Assembly (NCBI GenBank): GCA_031269345.1
Contig: JAISZH010000101.1
Span: 1 to 45,244, forward strand
Source: Desulfovibrio sp.
GTDB lineage: Bacteria > Desulfobacterota > Desulfovibrionia > Desulfovibrionales > Desulfovibrionaceae
Length of the DNA stretch: 45,244 bases
Reading direction: 5' to 3'
Under the pieces are notes generated by a model that searched no databases, was not told the origin of the DNA, and saw only the letters and a list, made by a program, of their open reading frames with translations. Shown in pieces: positions 1 to 7,826 of the stretch. The stretch's first letter is position 1; the number at the start of each line of letters is the position of its first letter. The position numbers and the translations under genes are program-made.

Positions 1-62
1 GAGGTACAAAAAGCGATGAATTGGCCATAAACTGGTAGTCCCCAGGTGATTTTCAATACGTC

Positions 63-79
63 AAAAGCCCTTTTGGGCT
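63..79 (-). terminator. Putative Rho-independent terminator downstream of hicB
   Basis: Minus strand reads AGCCC-AAAA-GGGCT followed by TTT, just downstream of the hicB stop codon. Confidence 0.5.
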
Positions 80-125
80 ATGAGCTGGGTCATAAGCACA
101 GTTTATTACGGATTCAGGAATGACC

Positions 126-434
126 TTAGTTGTTGAGGCTGCTGCCGTTGCTCTGAGCTTCCACAGCCAGCCTGGCGTGCAGGTCAGGGGGAAGGCGCAG
201 GGTAACACGCCCGGAGTAAGGCTTGTTCGGCTCGTGGCCGGACCTGGCACAGATCTCAAGGTAAAAATCCACAGCTTCTTCAAATGCCTTATGGATTTCC
301 TCCACGGAGTCACCGTGAAAGCCGACAATATCATTGATGCCGACAAGCTGACCCACAAGGCATTCGTCTTCGGCACTGAAGCGGATAAGGGTCGTATAGC
401 CTTTGTGTGTCATGGTGCTGTCTGTGATATTCAT
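126..434 (-). CDS. hicB: HicB-family antitoxin, C-terminally truncated (ends ...SNGSSLNN*)
   Basis: FSAEDECLVGQLVGINDIVGFHGDSVEEIHKAFEEAVDFYLEICARSGHEPNKPYSGRVTLRLPPDLHARLAVEAQ is typical of HicB; the missing C-terminus (WLVSVLSQSHHPS) is encoded at 3516-3556. Confidence 0.85.
   Translation of the reverse strand: MNITDSTMTHKGYTTLIRFSAEDECLVGQLVGINDIVGFHGDSVEEIHKAFEEAVDFYLEICARSGHEPNKPYSGRVTLRLPPDLHARLAVEAQSNGSSLNN
128..164. repeat. 37-bp direct repeat, copy 1 (left boundary of hicAB/R-M cassette)
   Basis: agttgttgaggctgctgccgttgctctgagcttccac; matches 3557-3593 with one mismatch; homology stops abruptly on both sides. Confidence 0.9.
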
Positions 435-684
435 GGTTCAACTCCAAGTTTTGTCAGAAAATCCCTGGCATTCCGCACTTGGTACGGCTTGGCGTCTTTG
501 CCGAGGTGCGGTCTGTGAAAGTCCGCTTTCAAACCGTCCCGGAGAAAAGCGATGCGACAACCGCTGCCCTCGATCAATTCACAACCGATGGCCAGCAAAA
601 GCGACTCGATATCGGCCAGACCAGGTTCTTCAACGTGGGCGTGACAAAAATGGAGGCGGGCGTTTTCCGCTGTTTGCTGTTCAT
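431..684 (-). pseudogene. hicA: HicA-family mRNA interferase toxin, frameshifted
   Basis: Minus strand starts MNSKQRKTPASIFVTPTLKNLVW, then continues in another frame as ADIESLLLAIGCELIEGSGCRIAFLRDGLKADFHRPHLGKDAKPYQVRNARDFLTKLGVEP*, ending in an ATGA overlap with hicB. One base is missing near 614-618. Confidence 0.8.
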
Positions 685-856
685 GCTGAATAGTGTCTCT
701 TTAGTGTCACTGTCAATATCCGGTACCGGCAATTTTAGAGCATTTCACACTTGAAATGCTTTGGCAAGGATTTGCGACACAACAGAAGGGTGAAACTTGC
801 GCATATCCGCAGGGCAAGCTATTATGCTTTATGCAAGATTTGCCTAAGGATTCGAG

Positions 857-2317
857 ATGCTTCAATTATTTGAAACTTCTATGAATAAAAACAGCCCGGC
901 GGGCAAACCCGTAGGCAAGGCCGCCTTGGGCCAGTATATGACGCCCTCAAATATTGCGGCATTTATGGCTTCTCTCTTTCCGAAGTCCCTTGACGGCTTC
1001 CATTTGCTTGATGCTGGAGCGGGAGGAGGGAGCCTTACTTGTGCTTTCTTGGATGCTTTGAGAAATAGCGACAGCCCTTTTCCTTCCGGCAAAGCCTCGC
1101 TATTCGAGTTTGATGCCGCACTGGTGCAAAAGCTGGAAGCGAATACTGCCAACGCATTTAGCGCGTTGTCTGTCGAACGGCATATTTACCACACCGATTT
1201 CATTGAGCATGCAACGATGCTCGTTCTGCGCAAACAACGACTTTTCACGCATGCTATACTTAATCCGCCCTATAAAAAAATAAACAGCAGTTCTATGCAT
1301 CGAGCTTTTTTACGGGATGTCGGCATTGAGACCGTCAACCTGTATACGGCCTTTGTCGCGCTTGCTGTTGCTTTGCTGCGACCTGGGGGAACGCTGGTTG
1401 CTATTATCCCGCGCAGCTTTTGTAATGGACCGTATTACAAGCCATTTAGAGAATTCATTTTGCGCCATGCGGCTATCCGGCACATCCATCTCTTTACGTC
1501 CAGAACGGATGCATTCAAAGCCGACAAGATATTGCAGGAAAATGTCATTCTCAAACTTGAGCGGGACGCGGAGCAAGGCGATATTTGCATATCCACCTCG
1601 ACCAATGGCGATATGGATGATTATGATTCAACGCATTATTCCTTTGCGTATATAGTCAGGCCAGGAGACTTGGAAAAATTTATCCATATTCCAGATGCGC
1701 AGGACGAGGCCAAGTCGCTCTCCCTGGTGAACTCCTCGCTCGCCTCTTTGGGCATAGAGGTTTCCACCGGGCCTGTCGTCGATTTTCGCCTCAAGGAATA
1801 CTTGCGCGAAATACCGCAGGGCGATGACGCGCCGCTGCTTTACTCTGGGCACTTCAACGGCAAAACGGAATGGCCCAAAGCGGGATTCAAGAAATCCAAC
1901 GCCATCGCCTGTTGCCCGGAAACAATGAAATGGCTGTATCCGAACGGGTACTACGTCATAGTCCGACGGTTATCATCCAAGGAAGAGAAACGCCGAATCG
2001 TTGCGCATTTTGTAGACCCGGCGTATTTCCCTGAAAAACCCTTCTTCGGGTTTGAAAACCACCTTAACGTCTTTCATTGCCGCAAAGAAGGCTTGGATAA
2101 AGACGTGGCCCAAGGCCTTGCGCTTTATTTAAACTCTCGCTTTGTTGATACGATTTTCCGGCGTTTCAACGGGCATACTCAAGTCAATGCCACTGATTTA
2201 CGCGCTCTCCCGTACCCGCCCTCAAAAATCCTTGCTGAACTCGGTGTATGGGTGAAAGAGCAAAAAGAACTGACTCAGGAAGCTGTGGAACGCCATTTGG
2301 AGAATGTACTGGCATGA
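857..2317 (+). CDS. N6-adenine DNA methyltransferase (type II, M.BsuBI/M.PstI-like)
   Basis: Motif I-like LLDAGAGGGSL and motif IV NPPY (HAILNPPYKKI), N-terminal GQYMTPSNIAAFMASLF; partner is a BsuBI/PstI-type REase. Confidence 0.88.
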   Translation: MLQLFETSMNKNSPAGKPVGKAALGQYMTPSNIAAFMASLFPKSLDGFHLLDAGAGGGSLTCAFLDALRNSDSPFPSGKASLFEFDAALVQKLEANTANAFSALSVERHIYHTDFIEHATMLVLRKQRLFTHAILNPPYKKINSSSMHRAFLRDVGIETVNLYTAFVALAVALLRPGGTLVAIIPRSFCNGPYYKPFREFILRHAAIRHIHLFTSRTDAFKADKILQENVILKLERDAEQGDICISTSTNGDMDDYDSTHYSFAYIVRPGDLEKFIHIPDAQDEAKSLSLVNSSLASLGIEVSTGPVVDFRLKEYLREIPQGDDAPLLYSGHFNGKTEWPKAGFKKSNAIACCPETMKWLYPNGYYVIVRRLSSKEEKRRIVAHFVDPAYFPEKPFFGFENHLNVFHCRKEGLDKDVAQGLALYLNSRFVDTIFRRFNGHTQVNATDLRALPYPPSKILAELGVWVKEQKELTQEAVERHLENVLA

Positions 2318-3261
2318 GCGCGACACAAAAAATCAATGAAGCACTGGAAATACTTAAAACTTTAGGCTTGCCGAGGGCGCAGCAAAATGAGCGTTCCGCT
2401 CTTTGCCTCCTGGCGCTTTGCAATATGACTCCCGATTTGAACTGGAGCCAAGCGGAAAGTCCCTATATCGGCATCACGCCAATAATGGATTGGGCCAAGG
2501 AACATTATGCCACCAACTACGCGCCCAACACCCGTGAAACCTTTCGGCGCCAGAGCATGCACCAATTCATGGCGGCGGGTATCTGCCTTTACAATCCCGA
2601 CGACCCCGGCCGTGCCGTAAACAGCCCGAAAGCCGTATACCAAATAGCACAGGAAACCCTCGCCTTGGTGCGTCTCTATGGAACGAAGCGTTGGCCAAAG
2701 GTGGTGAAAGACTTTTTGCAGCAACAGGAAAGTTTGGCAAAAAGGTATGCCCGTGAACGGGATCTGGTAAAAATTCCTGTTTCGCTGCTGGAAGGAACGC
2801 AAATCGAACTCAGCCCTGGTACGCACAGCGAACTCATCAAAGCCATTATTGAGGTATTCGCCCCTTGCTTTGCACCGGGGAGTAGCCTTGTCTACGCAGG
2901 GGACACCGGTGACAAGTGGGGTTATTTTGATGAGAAGCTGCTCGCCAGCCTTGGAGTAACTACAGATTCTCATGGCAAAATGCCTGACGTTGTTCTTTAT
3001 TATAAAAAGAAAGATTGGCTTTTGCTGGTGGAGTCCGTTACCAGCCACGGGCCAGTAGATGGTAAACGCCACGATGAACTGGCGGTTCTTTTTTCGGATG
3101 CCAAACCGGGCGTTGTTTATGTGACCGCCTTCCCCAATCGTGCAACTATGACCCGCTACCTTGGAGATATCGCCTGGGAAACAGAAGTTTGGGTAGCGGA
3201 TGCTCCTACCCACTTGATTCATTTCAATGGAGAGCGTTTTTTAGGGCCGTATGAAAAATAA
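2314..3261 (+). CDS. Type II restriction endonuclease, BsuBI/PstI family
   Basis: ATGA overlap with the MTase stop; MSATQKINEALEILKTLGLPRAQQNERSALCLLALCNM... and ...VVLYYKKKDWLLLVESVTSHGPVDGKRHDELAVLF resemble the BsuBI/PstI REase family. Confidence 0.85.
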   Translation: MSATQKINEALEILKTLGLPRAQQNERSALCLLALCNMTPDLNWSQAESPYIGITPIMDWAKEHYATNYAPNTRETFRRQSMHQFMAAGICLYNPDDPGRAVNSPKAVYQIAQETLALVRLYGTKRWPKVVKDFLQQQESLAKRYARERDLVKIPVSLLEGTQIELSPGTHSELIKAIIEVFAPCFAPGSSLVYAGDTGDKWGYFDEKLLASLGVTTDSHGKMPDVVLYYKKKDWLLLVESVTSHGPVDGKRHDELAVLFSDAKPGVVYVTAFPNRATMTRYLGDIAWETEVWVADAPTHLIHFNGERFLGPYEK

Positions 3262-3515
3262 TCGCTGCTTCGCTTGCTCCAATTTTGCTCCACTGACTTT
3301 GGCGACATCTGAATTCTCAAAAATTTTATGGATAAAGATTCATCTGATATTATTTGAATAAAACTGATAACCGGCAGAAATTATTGAGGGTAAAATCACT
3401 CTTGAAATGCTCTGGCGGCCGCGAGAGCGGGCGCCCGCCGCGAAGGCACAAGCGCAAGTTATTTGCGCTGCAAATCCTTGCAGAGTGGATCATATATTTT
3501 CAATAGCAATTCGCT

Positions 3516-3593
3516 CTAAGATGGGTGGTGGGATTGGCTGAGTACGGACACCAGCCAGTTATTGAGGCTGCTGCCGTTGCTCTGAGCTTCCAC
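3516..3593 (-). pseudogene. hicB 3' fragment (VEAQSNGSSLNNWLVSVLSQSHHPS*)
   Basis: Carries the 37-bp repeat plus the C-terminal codons missing from the hicB at 126-434. Confidence 0.75.
3557..3593. repeat. 37-bp direct repeat, copy 2 (right boundary of hicAB/R-M cassette)
   Basis: agttattgaggctgctgccgttgctctgagcttccac; one mismatch to 128-164. Confidence 0.9.
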
Positions 3594-3613
3594 TACATGG
3601 TTGGGGACGCGCC

Positions 3614-5077
3614 TCAGATCATGCGTATGTTTTGCCATTTTCCGCGCAGAAAGCGCCACCGGGCGGTCAGGGCGAGAGCGACCACGTAGGCCGTGAAAAT
3701 CATCCACAGGGAATGCAGGGAGGTCAGACCGAAGATCTTCAGCAGGGTGATCGGCAGGATCAGGCAGAACAAGGCCGCGAAACAGAGGATCAGCAGAACC
3801 GCAAAGGTGTCCCCCGCCCCTTTCAGGGCTCCCATATAGACTATATTGCAGGAATCCACCAGGGAATAGGCGGCCACATAGTAGAGCAGCATTATCCCGG
3901 TTTCCCGGATGCCGGCGTAAGCGGTCCCGCCGTCCGTAGGCCGGAAAATATCCATGAGCGCGCCGCCGAACAGAACGCAGCAGGCCGCCACCGGCAGCAT
4001 GTAGGACAGGGAAAGGCGCATGGCGTTTCCCGCGATGAGGAACGCGTCTTCGGGCCGGCCCTTCCCCATGGCGTTGCCCGTCAGCGTGGACACGGCTAAA
4101 GTCAGCCCCAGCATGGGCATGAAGATCAACATGTTGATGGAAACGGCGATGTTGCTCGCCGCAAGTTCAGCCAGACCCAGCTTCCCCACCTCCATAATGA
4201 ACCAGGTGAAGGCCAGCATGTCCACAAGCAGATTGGCGCCGCTGGGAGCGCCGAAGCGCAGCAGACGCAGAAACATGTCCCTGTCCGGCTTCCAGTTGCC
4301 GAGGATGTCGAGATGGCTGGCGGATTTCAGGATCAGGACAGCGAAGATTAGAGAACTCAAGGCCCAGCCGGCCACAGTGGCCAGGGCCGCGCCTTTGATG
4401 CCCAGCTCCGGGAAAAAGGCCCAGCCGAAGATCAAGGCGTAGTCCAGGGGAATGTTCAGCAGCGCTCCGGCGAAGTTGACCAGCAGCACGGGCCGCGTCG
4501 TTCCCATGCCGACAAAAAAGCCGCCCAGCGCGGAATTGAGGAGGAAAAAGACCCCGCCCAGGTTCAGTATGGAAAAATAGGCCTCCTCTTCCGCCGCTAC
4601 TTCCGGGCCGTGGCCCATCCAAGAAAAAAGCGCCCCGGCCCCGAGACAGGAGAAGGCCAGGAGCAGCGCGCCGGCAAGGGAAAGCCAGATGCCCTGCCAA
4701 AGGGCGCAACTGATGCGTTCCGGCCGTCCGGCCCCGGCATATTGGGCGATCAGGGTGGAAACGTAGCCGCACAGGCCGGACAAGGCGAACTGCAAGACCA
4801 TGGAGGCCGTTCCGGCGGGCAGGGCGGCGGCTATGGCGGTTACGGAGTAACGGCTGAGGAAAAGCCTGTCCGTGAATTCCATCAAGGTGGTGGAAAACAT
4901 TCCGGCCACCAGTGGCAGGCCGACCCGGAGGATGGCGCGGTAGCCCTGCGGCGTGGCCGGATGCTTACGCCAAAAACGAAAAAGACATTCACGCATTGGA
5001 TAAGCATACAGCCAAGCGTTGCGGGCAACAACGTCCCGGCGCGGAAAAAAGCCCACCCGCCGGAAAAAAAGTAGCAT
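3614..5077 (-). CDS. MATE family efflux transporter (start codon uncertain)
   Basis: Multi-TM protein; ILRVGLPLVAGMFSTTLMEFTDRLFLSRYSVTAIAAALPAG and MGTTRPVLLVNFAGALLNIPLDYALIFG are MATE-like. Confidence 0.9.
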   Translation of the reverse strand: MLLFFRRVGFFPRRDVVARNAWLYAYPMRECLFRFWRKHPATPQGYRAILRVGLPLVAGMFSTTLMEFTDRLFLSRYSVTAIAAALPAGTASMVLQFALSGLCGYVSTLIAQYAGAGRPERISCALWQGIWLSLAGALLLAFSCLGAGALFSWMGHGPEVAAEEEAYFSILNLGGVFFLLNSALGGFFVGMGTTRPVLLVNFAGALLNIPLDYALIFGWAFFPELGIKGAALATVAGWALSSLIFAVLILKSASHLDILGNWKPDRDMFLRLLRFGAPSGANLLVDMLAFTWFIMEVGKLGLAELAASNIAVSINMLIFMPMLGLTLAVSTLTGNAMGKGRPEDAFLIAGNAMRLSLSYMLPVAACCVLFGGALMDIFRPTDGGTAYAGIRETGIMLLYYVAAYSLVDSCNIVYMGALKGAGDTFAVLLILCFAALFCLILPITLLKIFGLTSLHSLWMIFTAYVVALALTARWRFLRGKWQNIRMI

Positions 5078-5212
5078 TTAAAAATAAAATTGCCCATAAT
5101 GCCAGGACAAGCTTGCCAGTAGGCCGCGCAGCGTTATAAAATGTTCAGGGCACAGGCGTTACGTCTCACTAGTGCCGCGTCACGCGACACCAGTCGCAAT
5201 CCCGCAAGGGGC

Positions 5213-5241
5213 TCACGCCTGTTACGACAGTACAGGCGTGA
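5213..5241. repeat. Perfect 10-bp inverted repeat (TCACGCCTGT-N9-ACAGGCGTGA) upstream of nfnA
   Basis: Read directly from the sequence. Confidence 0.8.
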
Positions 5242-5294
5242 CATCGCACCAGTAATCAGTGTTTCCCTAAAACCGGTAATCCCGAAGGGGCGCC

Positions 5295-6140
5295 ATGCCG
5301 ACCAAGATCATCCGCAAAGAGGAACTTATACCGGGGCGCACCAGTCTTATGCTGCTTGACGCCCCGCATGTGGCCGCCGCGGCCAGACCCGGAAATTTCG
5401 TCATGCTGCGCGTCGACGAAAAAGGGGAACGCTTCCCTCTGACCATTGCCGACGCTGACCCCGCGGCCGGCGCCATCAGCATCGTCTTTCTGGTCATGGG
5501 CAAGAGTACGGACGCCCTCAACCGGCTACGGGCCGGGGACAGCATAGCCGATGTTTGCGGGCCTCTAGGCCGGGCCACGCATATTGAAAAAACAGGCACG
5601 GTGATCTGTACCGGCGGCGGCACCGGCATAGCCGCCATGCACCATATCGCCAAGGGGCACCACCAGGCCGGCAACCATGTGGTGGCTGCCATTGGCGCGC
5701 GTAGCGAAAATCTGCTCCTCTTCCGCAGAGAACTGGAATCTTTCTGCCCTGAAGTTCTGGTCTCAACTGACGACGGCAGCGCCGGGCGCAAAGGTCTGGT
5801 CACAGAACTGCTCAAGGATCGCCTGAGCGGAGATCCTTCCGTCCGGGAAGTGGTGGCTGTGGGTCCGGTACCCATGATGAAAGCCGTGGTCGCAACCGTC
5901 AAACCTTTCAAAACCCCGGTCACGGTGAGCCTGAACGCCATGATGGTGGACGGGATGGGCATGTGCGGGGCCTGCCGGGTCAGCCTGGACGGAGAAACCC
6001 GTTTCACCTGCGTGGACGGTCCGGAGTTTGACGGGAATCTGGTGGATTTTGACGAACTTCAGCAACGTCTCGCCGCTTTTAAAAGTCAGGAAAAAATTTC
6101 CCACGACCTTTATCGTGAACAATGCGGGTGTGCGGTATGA
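5295..6140 (+). CDS. nfnA: NADH-dependent reduced ferredoxin:NADP+ oxidoreductase subunit A (FAD/NAD-binding, DHOD electron transfer-like)
   Basis: RPGNFVMLRVDEKGERFPLTIADAD..., GGGTGIAAMHHIAKGH, C-terminal Cys cluster MGMCGACRVSLDGETRFTCVDGPEFDG; adjacent to nfnB. Confidence 0.88.
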   Translation: MPTKIIRKEELIPGRTSLMLLDAPHVAAAARPGNFVMLRVDEKGERFPLTIADADPAAGAISIVFLVMGKSTDALNRLRAGDSIADVCGPLGRATHIEKTGTVICTGGGTGIAAMHHIAKGHHQAGNHVVAAIGARSENLLLFRRELESFCPEVLVSTDDGSAGRKGLVTELLKDRLSGDPSVREVVAVGPVPMMKAVVATVKPFKTPVTVSLNAMMVDGMGMCGACRVSLDGETRFTCVDGPEFDGNLVDFDELQQRLAAFKSQEKISHDLYREQCGCAV

Positions 6141-7531
6141 GCGCAAAAGAAATCAAAACGCGCGTCCCCATGCGCTGTCAGGACGCCGGGACGCGTATAG
6201 GCAACTTTGAGGAAGTGGCTCTCGGCTACAGCGAAGAAGAGGCCAGATTCGAGGCCGGGCGCTGTCTTCAATGTAAAAAGCCGCTTTGCGTCGCCGGCTG
6301 CCCGGTGGAAGTGCCCATACCGGAATTCATCGGGGCCGTCGCCAGCGGAGACCCGGAAGCGGCGTACAGGATCATAGCGTCCACCAACAGTCTTCCCGCG
6401 ATCTGCGGCCGGGTCTGTCCCCAGGAAAACCAGTGCGAAGGCCGCTGCATCCTGAACGCGAAAAAGAATCCCCTGGCCATAGGCCGTCTGGAGCGCTATG
6501 TGGCCGACCTTTTCCTGGCCCGTGGGGGTCCGGGGGAAAAGCGCGAGCCCGCCCCCGGCGCCCCGGCCGTGGCCTGTATAGGCGGAGGTCCGGCCTCAAT
6601 CACCGCGGCCGGGTATCTGGCCGCCAGGGGCGCCAAGGTGACGGTCTTTGAGGCCTTGCATGAAATGGGCGGAGTGTTGGTCTACGGCATCCCGGAATTT
6701 CGGCTGCCCAAGCGGGACGTGGTGCAAAAGGAACTGTCCGCGCTTGCCGACTTGGGGGTGGAATTTCGACTTAACTGGGTCGCGGGCAAGACTGTCAGCC
6801 TCAAATCGCTTTTCGAGCAGGGTTATAAGGCCGTATTTGTGGGCATAGGCGCCGGACTGCCGAAATTTTTCGGCATACCGGGCGAAAATTTGATCGGCGT
6901 GCTGTCCGCGAACGAATACCTGACGCGACTGAACCTTGGCCGGGCTTACGATTTCCCGAACCACGACACTCCGGTTTACCAGGGCCGCAAAGTTACGGTT
7001 TACGGCGCGGGCAACGTGGCCATGGACGCGGCCCGTTGCGCCCTGCGCATGGGCGCGCAGAACGTGCGCATAGTCTACCGTCGCACCAGGGCGGAGATGC
7101 CCGCGCGCGCCGAGGAACTGGAGCATGCGGTGGAAGAAGGCGTGATTCTGGAGGAACTGGCCGCCCCGGTGTCTTTCGCGGGGAACGACCAGGGCTGTCT
7201 GGTTTCCGTCACGCTCCAGGAAATGGAACTCGGCGAACCGGACGCCTCCGGACGGCGCAGCCCCGTGCCCAAAGCCGGGAGCCTGCGCGAGTTGAAGACC
7301 GACCTGGCCATAGTCGCTCTGGGCACGGAGGCCAACCGCATCCTTCTGGAGGAGACACCGGAAATCAAGCTGAACAGGCGCGGTTACATAGAGGTGGACG
7401 AGCGTTACGAAACATCCGTTCCGGGGGTTTTTGCGGGCGGAGACATAGTGACCGGCGCGGCCACAGTGATTATGGCCATGGGGGCTGGGCGCTCGGCCGC
7501 GAAACAGATTGCCGAAAACCTCGGACTGTAA
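6137..7531 (+). CDS. nfnB: NfnB / NADPH-dependent glutamate synthase-like subunit
   Basis: CLQCKKPLCVAGCPVEVPIPEFI, CGRVCPQENQCEGRC, IGGGPASITAAGYLAARG, YGAGNVAMDAARCALRMGA; overlaps nfnA. Confidence 0.9.
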   Translation: MSAKEIKTRVPMRCQDAGTRIGNFEEVALGYSEEEARFEAGRCLQCKKPLCVAGCPVEVPIPEFIGAVASGDPEAAYRIIASTNSLPAICGRVCPQENQCEGRCILNAKKNPLAIGRLERYVADLFLARGGPGEKREPAPGAPAVACIGGGPASITAAGYLAARGAKVTVFEALHEMGGVLVYGIPEFRLPKRDVVQKELSALADLGVEFRLNWVAGKTVSLKSLFEQGYKAVFVGIGAGLPKFFGIPGENLIGVLSANEYLTRLNLGRAYDFPNHDTPVYQGRKVTVYGAGNVAMDAARCALRMGAQNVRIVYRRTRAEMPARAEELEHAVEEGVILEELAAPVSFAGNDQGCLVSVTLQEMELGEPDASGRRSPVPKAGSLRELKTDLAIVALGTEANRILLEETPEIKLNRRGYIEVDERYETSVPGVFAGGDIVTGAATVIMAMGAGRSAAKQIAENLGL

Positions 7532-7553
7532 ACCTGTCCGCCCTTGGCTCTCT

Positions 7554-7725
7554 CTATGCCCGTACCCAGGTCGGAACAGCGTTTTCAGAAATTTCAAAAA
7601 GTTTTGCCGCAGCTCTCTGCATCGTTTTCTTCACCACAACAGCTCTGGCACCCTTCTGTCTGAGCGCCTCTTGCGCGCCTTGAGGCAACTTGCGCGTTTC
7701 TTGATGTTCCAGGAGACCAAGGTCA
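7554..7725 (-). pseudogene. Remnant of IS630-family transposase N-terminal HTH
   Basis: Minus strand reads LPQGAQEALRQKGARAVVVKKTMQRAAAKLFEISENAVPTWVRA*, resembling the N-terminal HTH of IS630 transposases (...EALRxRAVRAV...AAxLFGVSxxxVxxWVxxYRE); the rest is missing. Confidence 0.5.
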
Positions 7726-7826
7726 CCAAGTTTTCATAAATTACAAATATTTTTTGCTCCAAATAATACATCTAATGAGAGAAGACGGGTATCCGTTGCG
7801 ATCAACAGGCAGGAAAGGACTGTATC

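Noticed and set aside
6596-7597. 333-aa minus-strand ORF opposite nfnB, and similar long antisense ORFs (2362-3222, 8580-9677, 18519-19469, 22684-23691)
   Set aside because: Each lies antisense to a confidently identified gene, with no recognisable domain or RBS; typical shadow ORFs of moderately GC-rich DNA.
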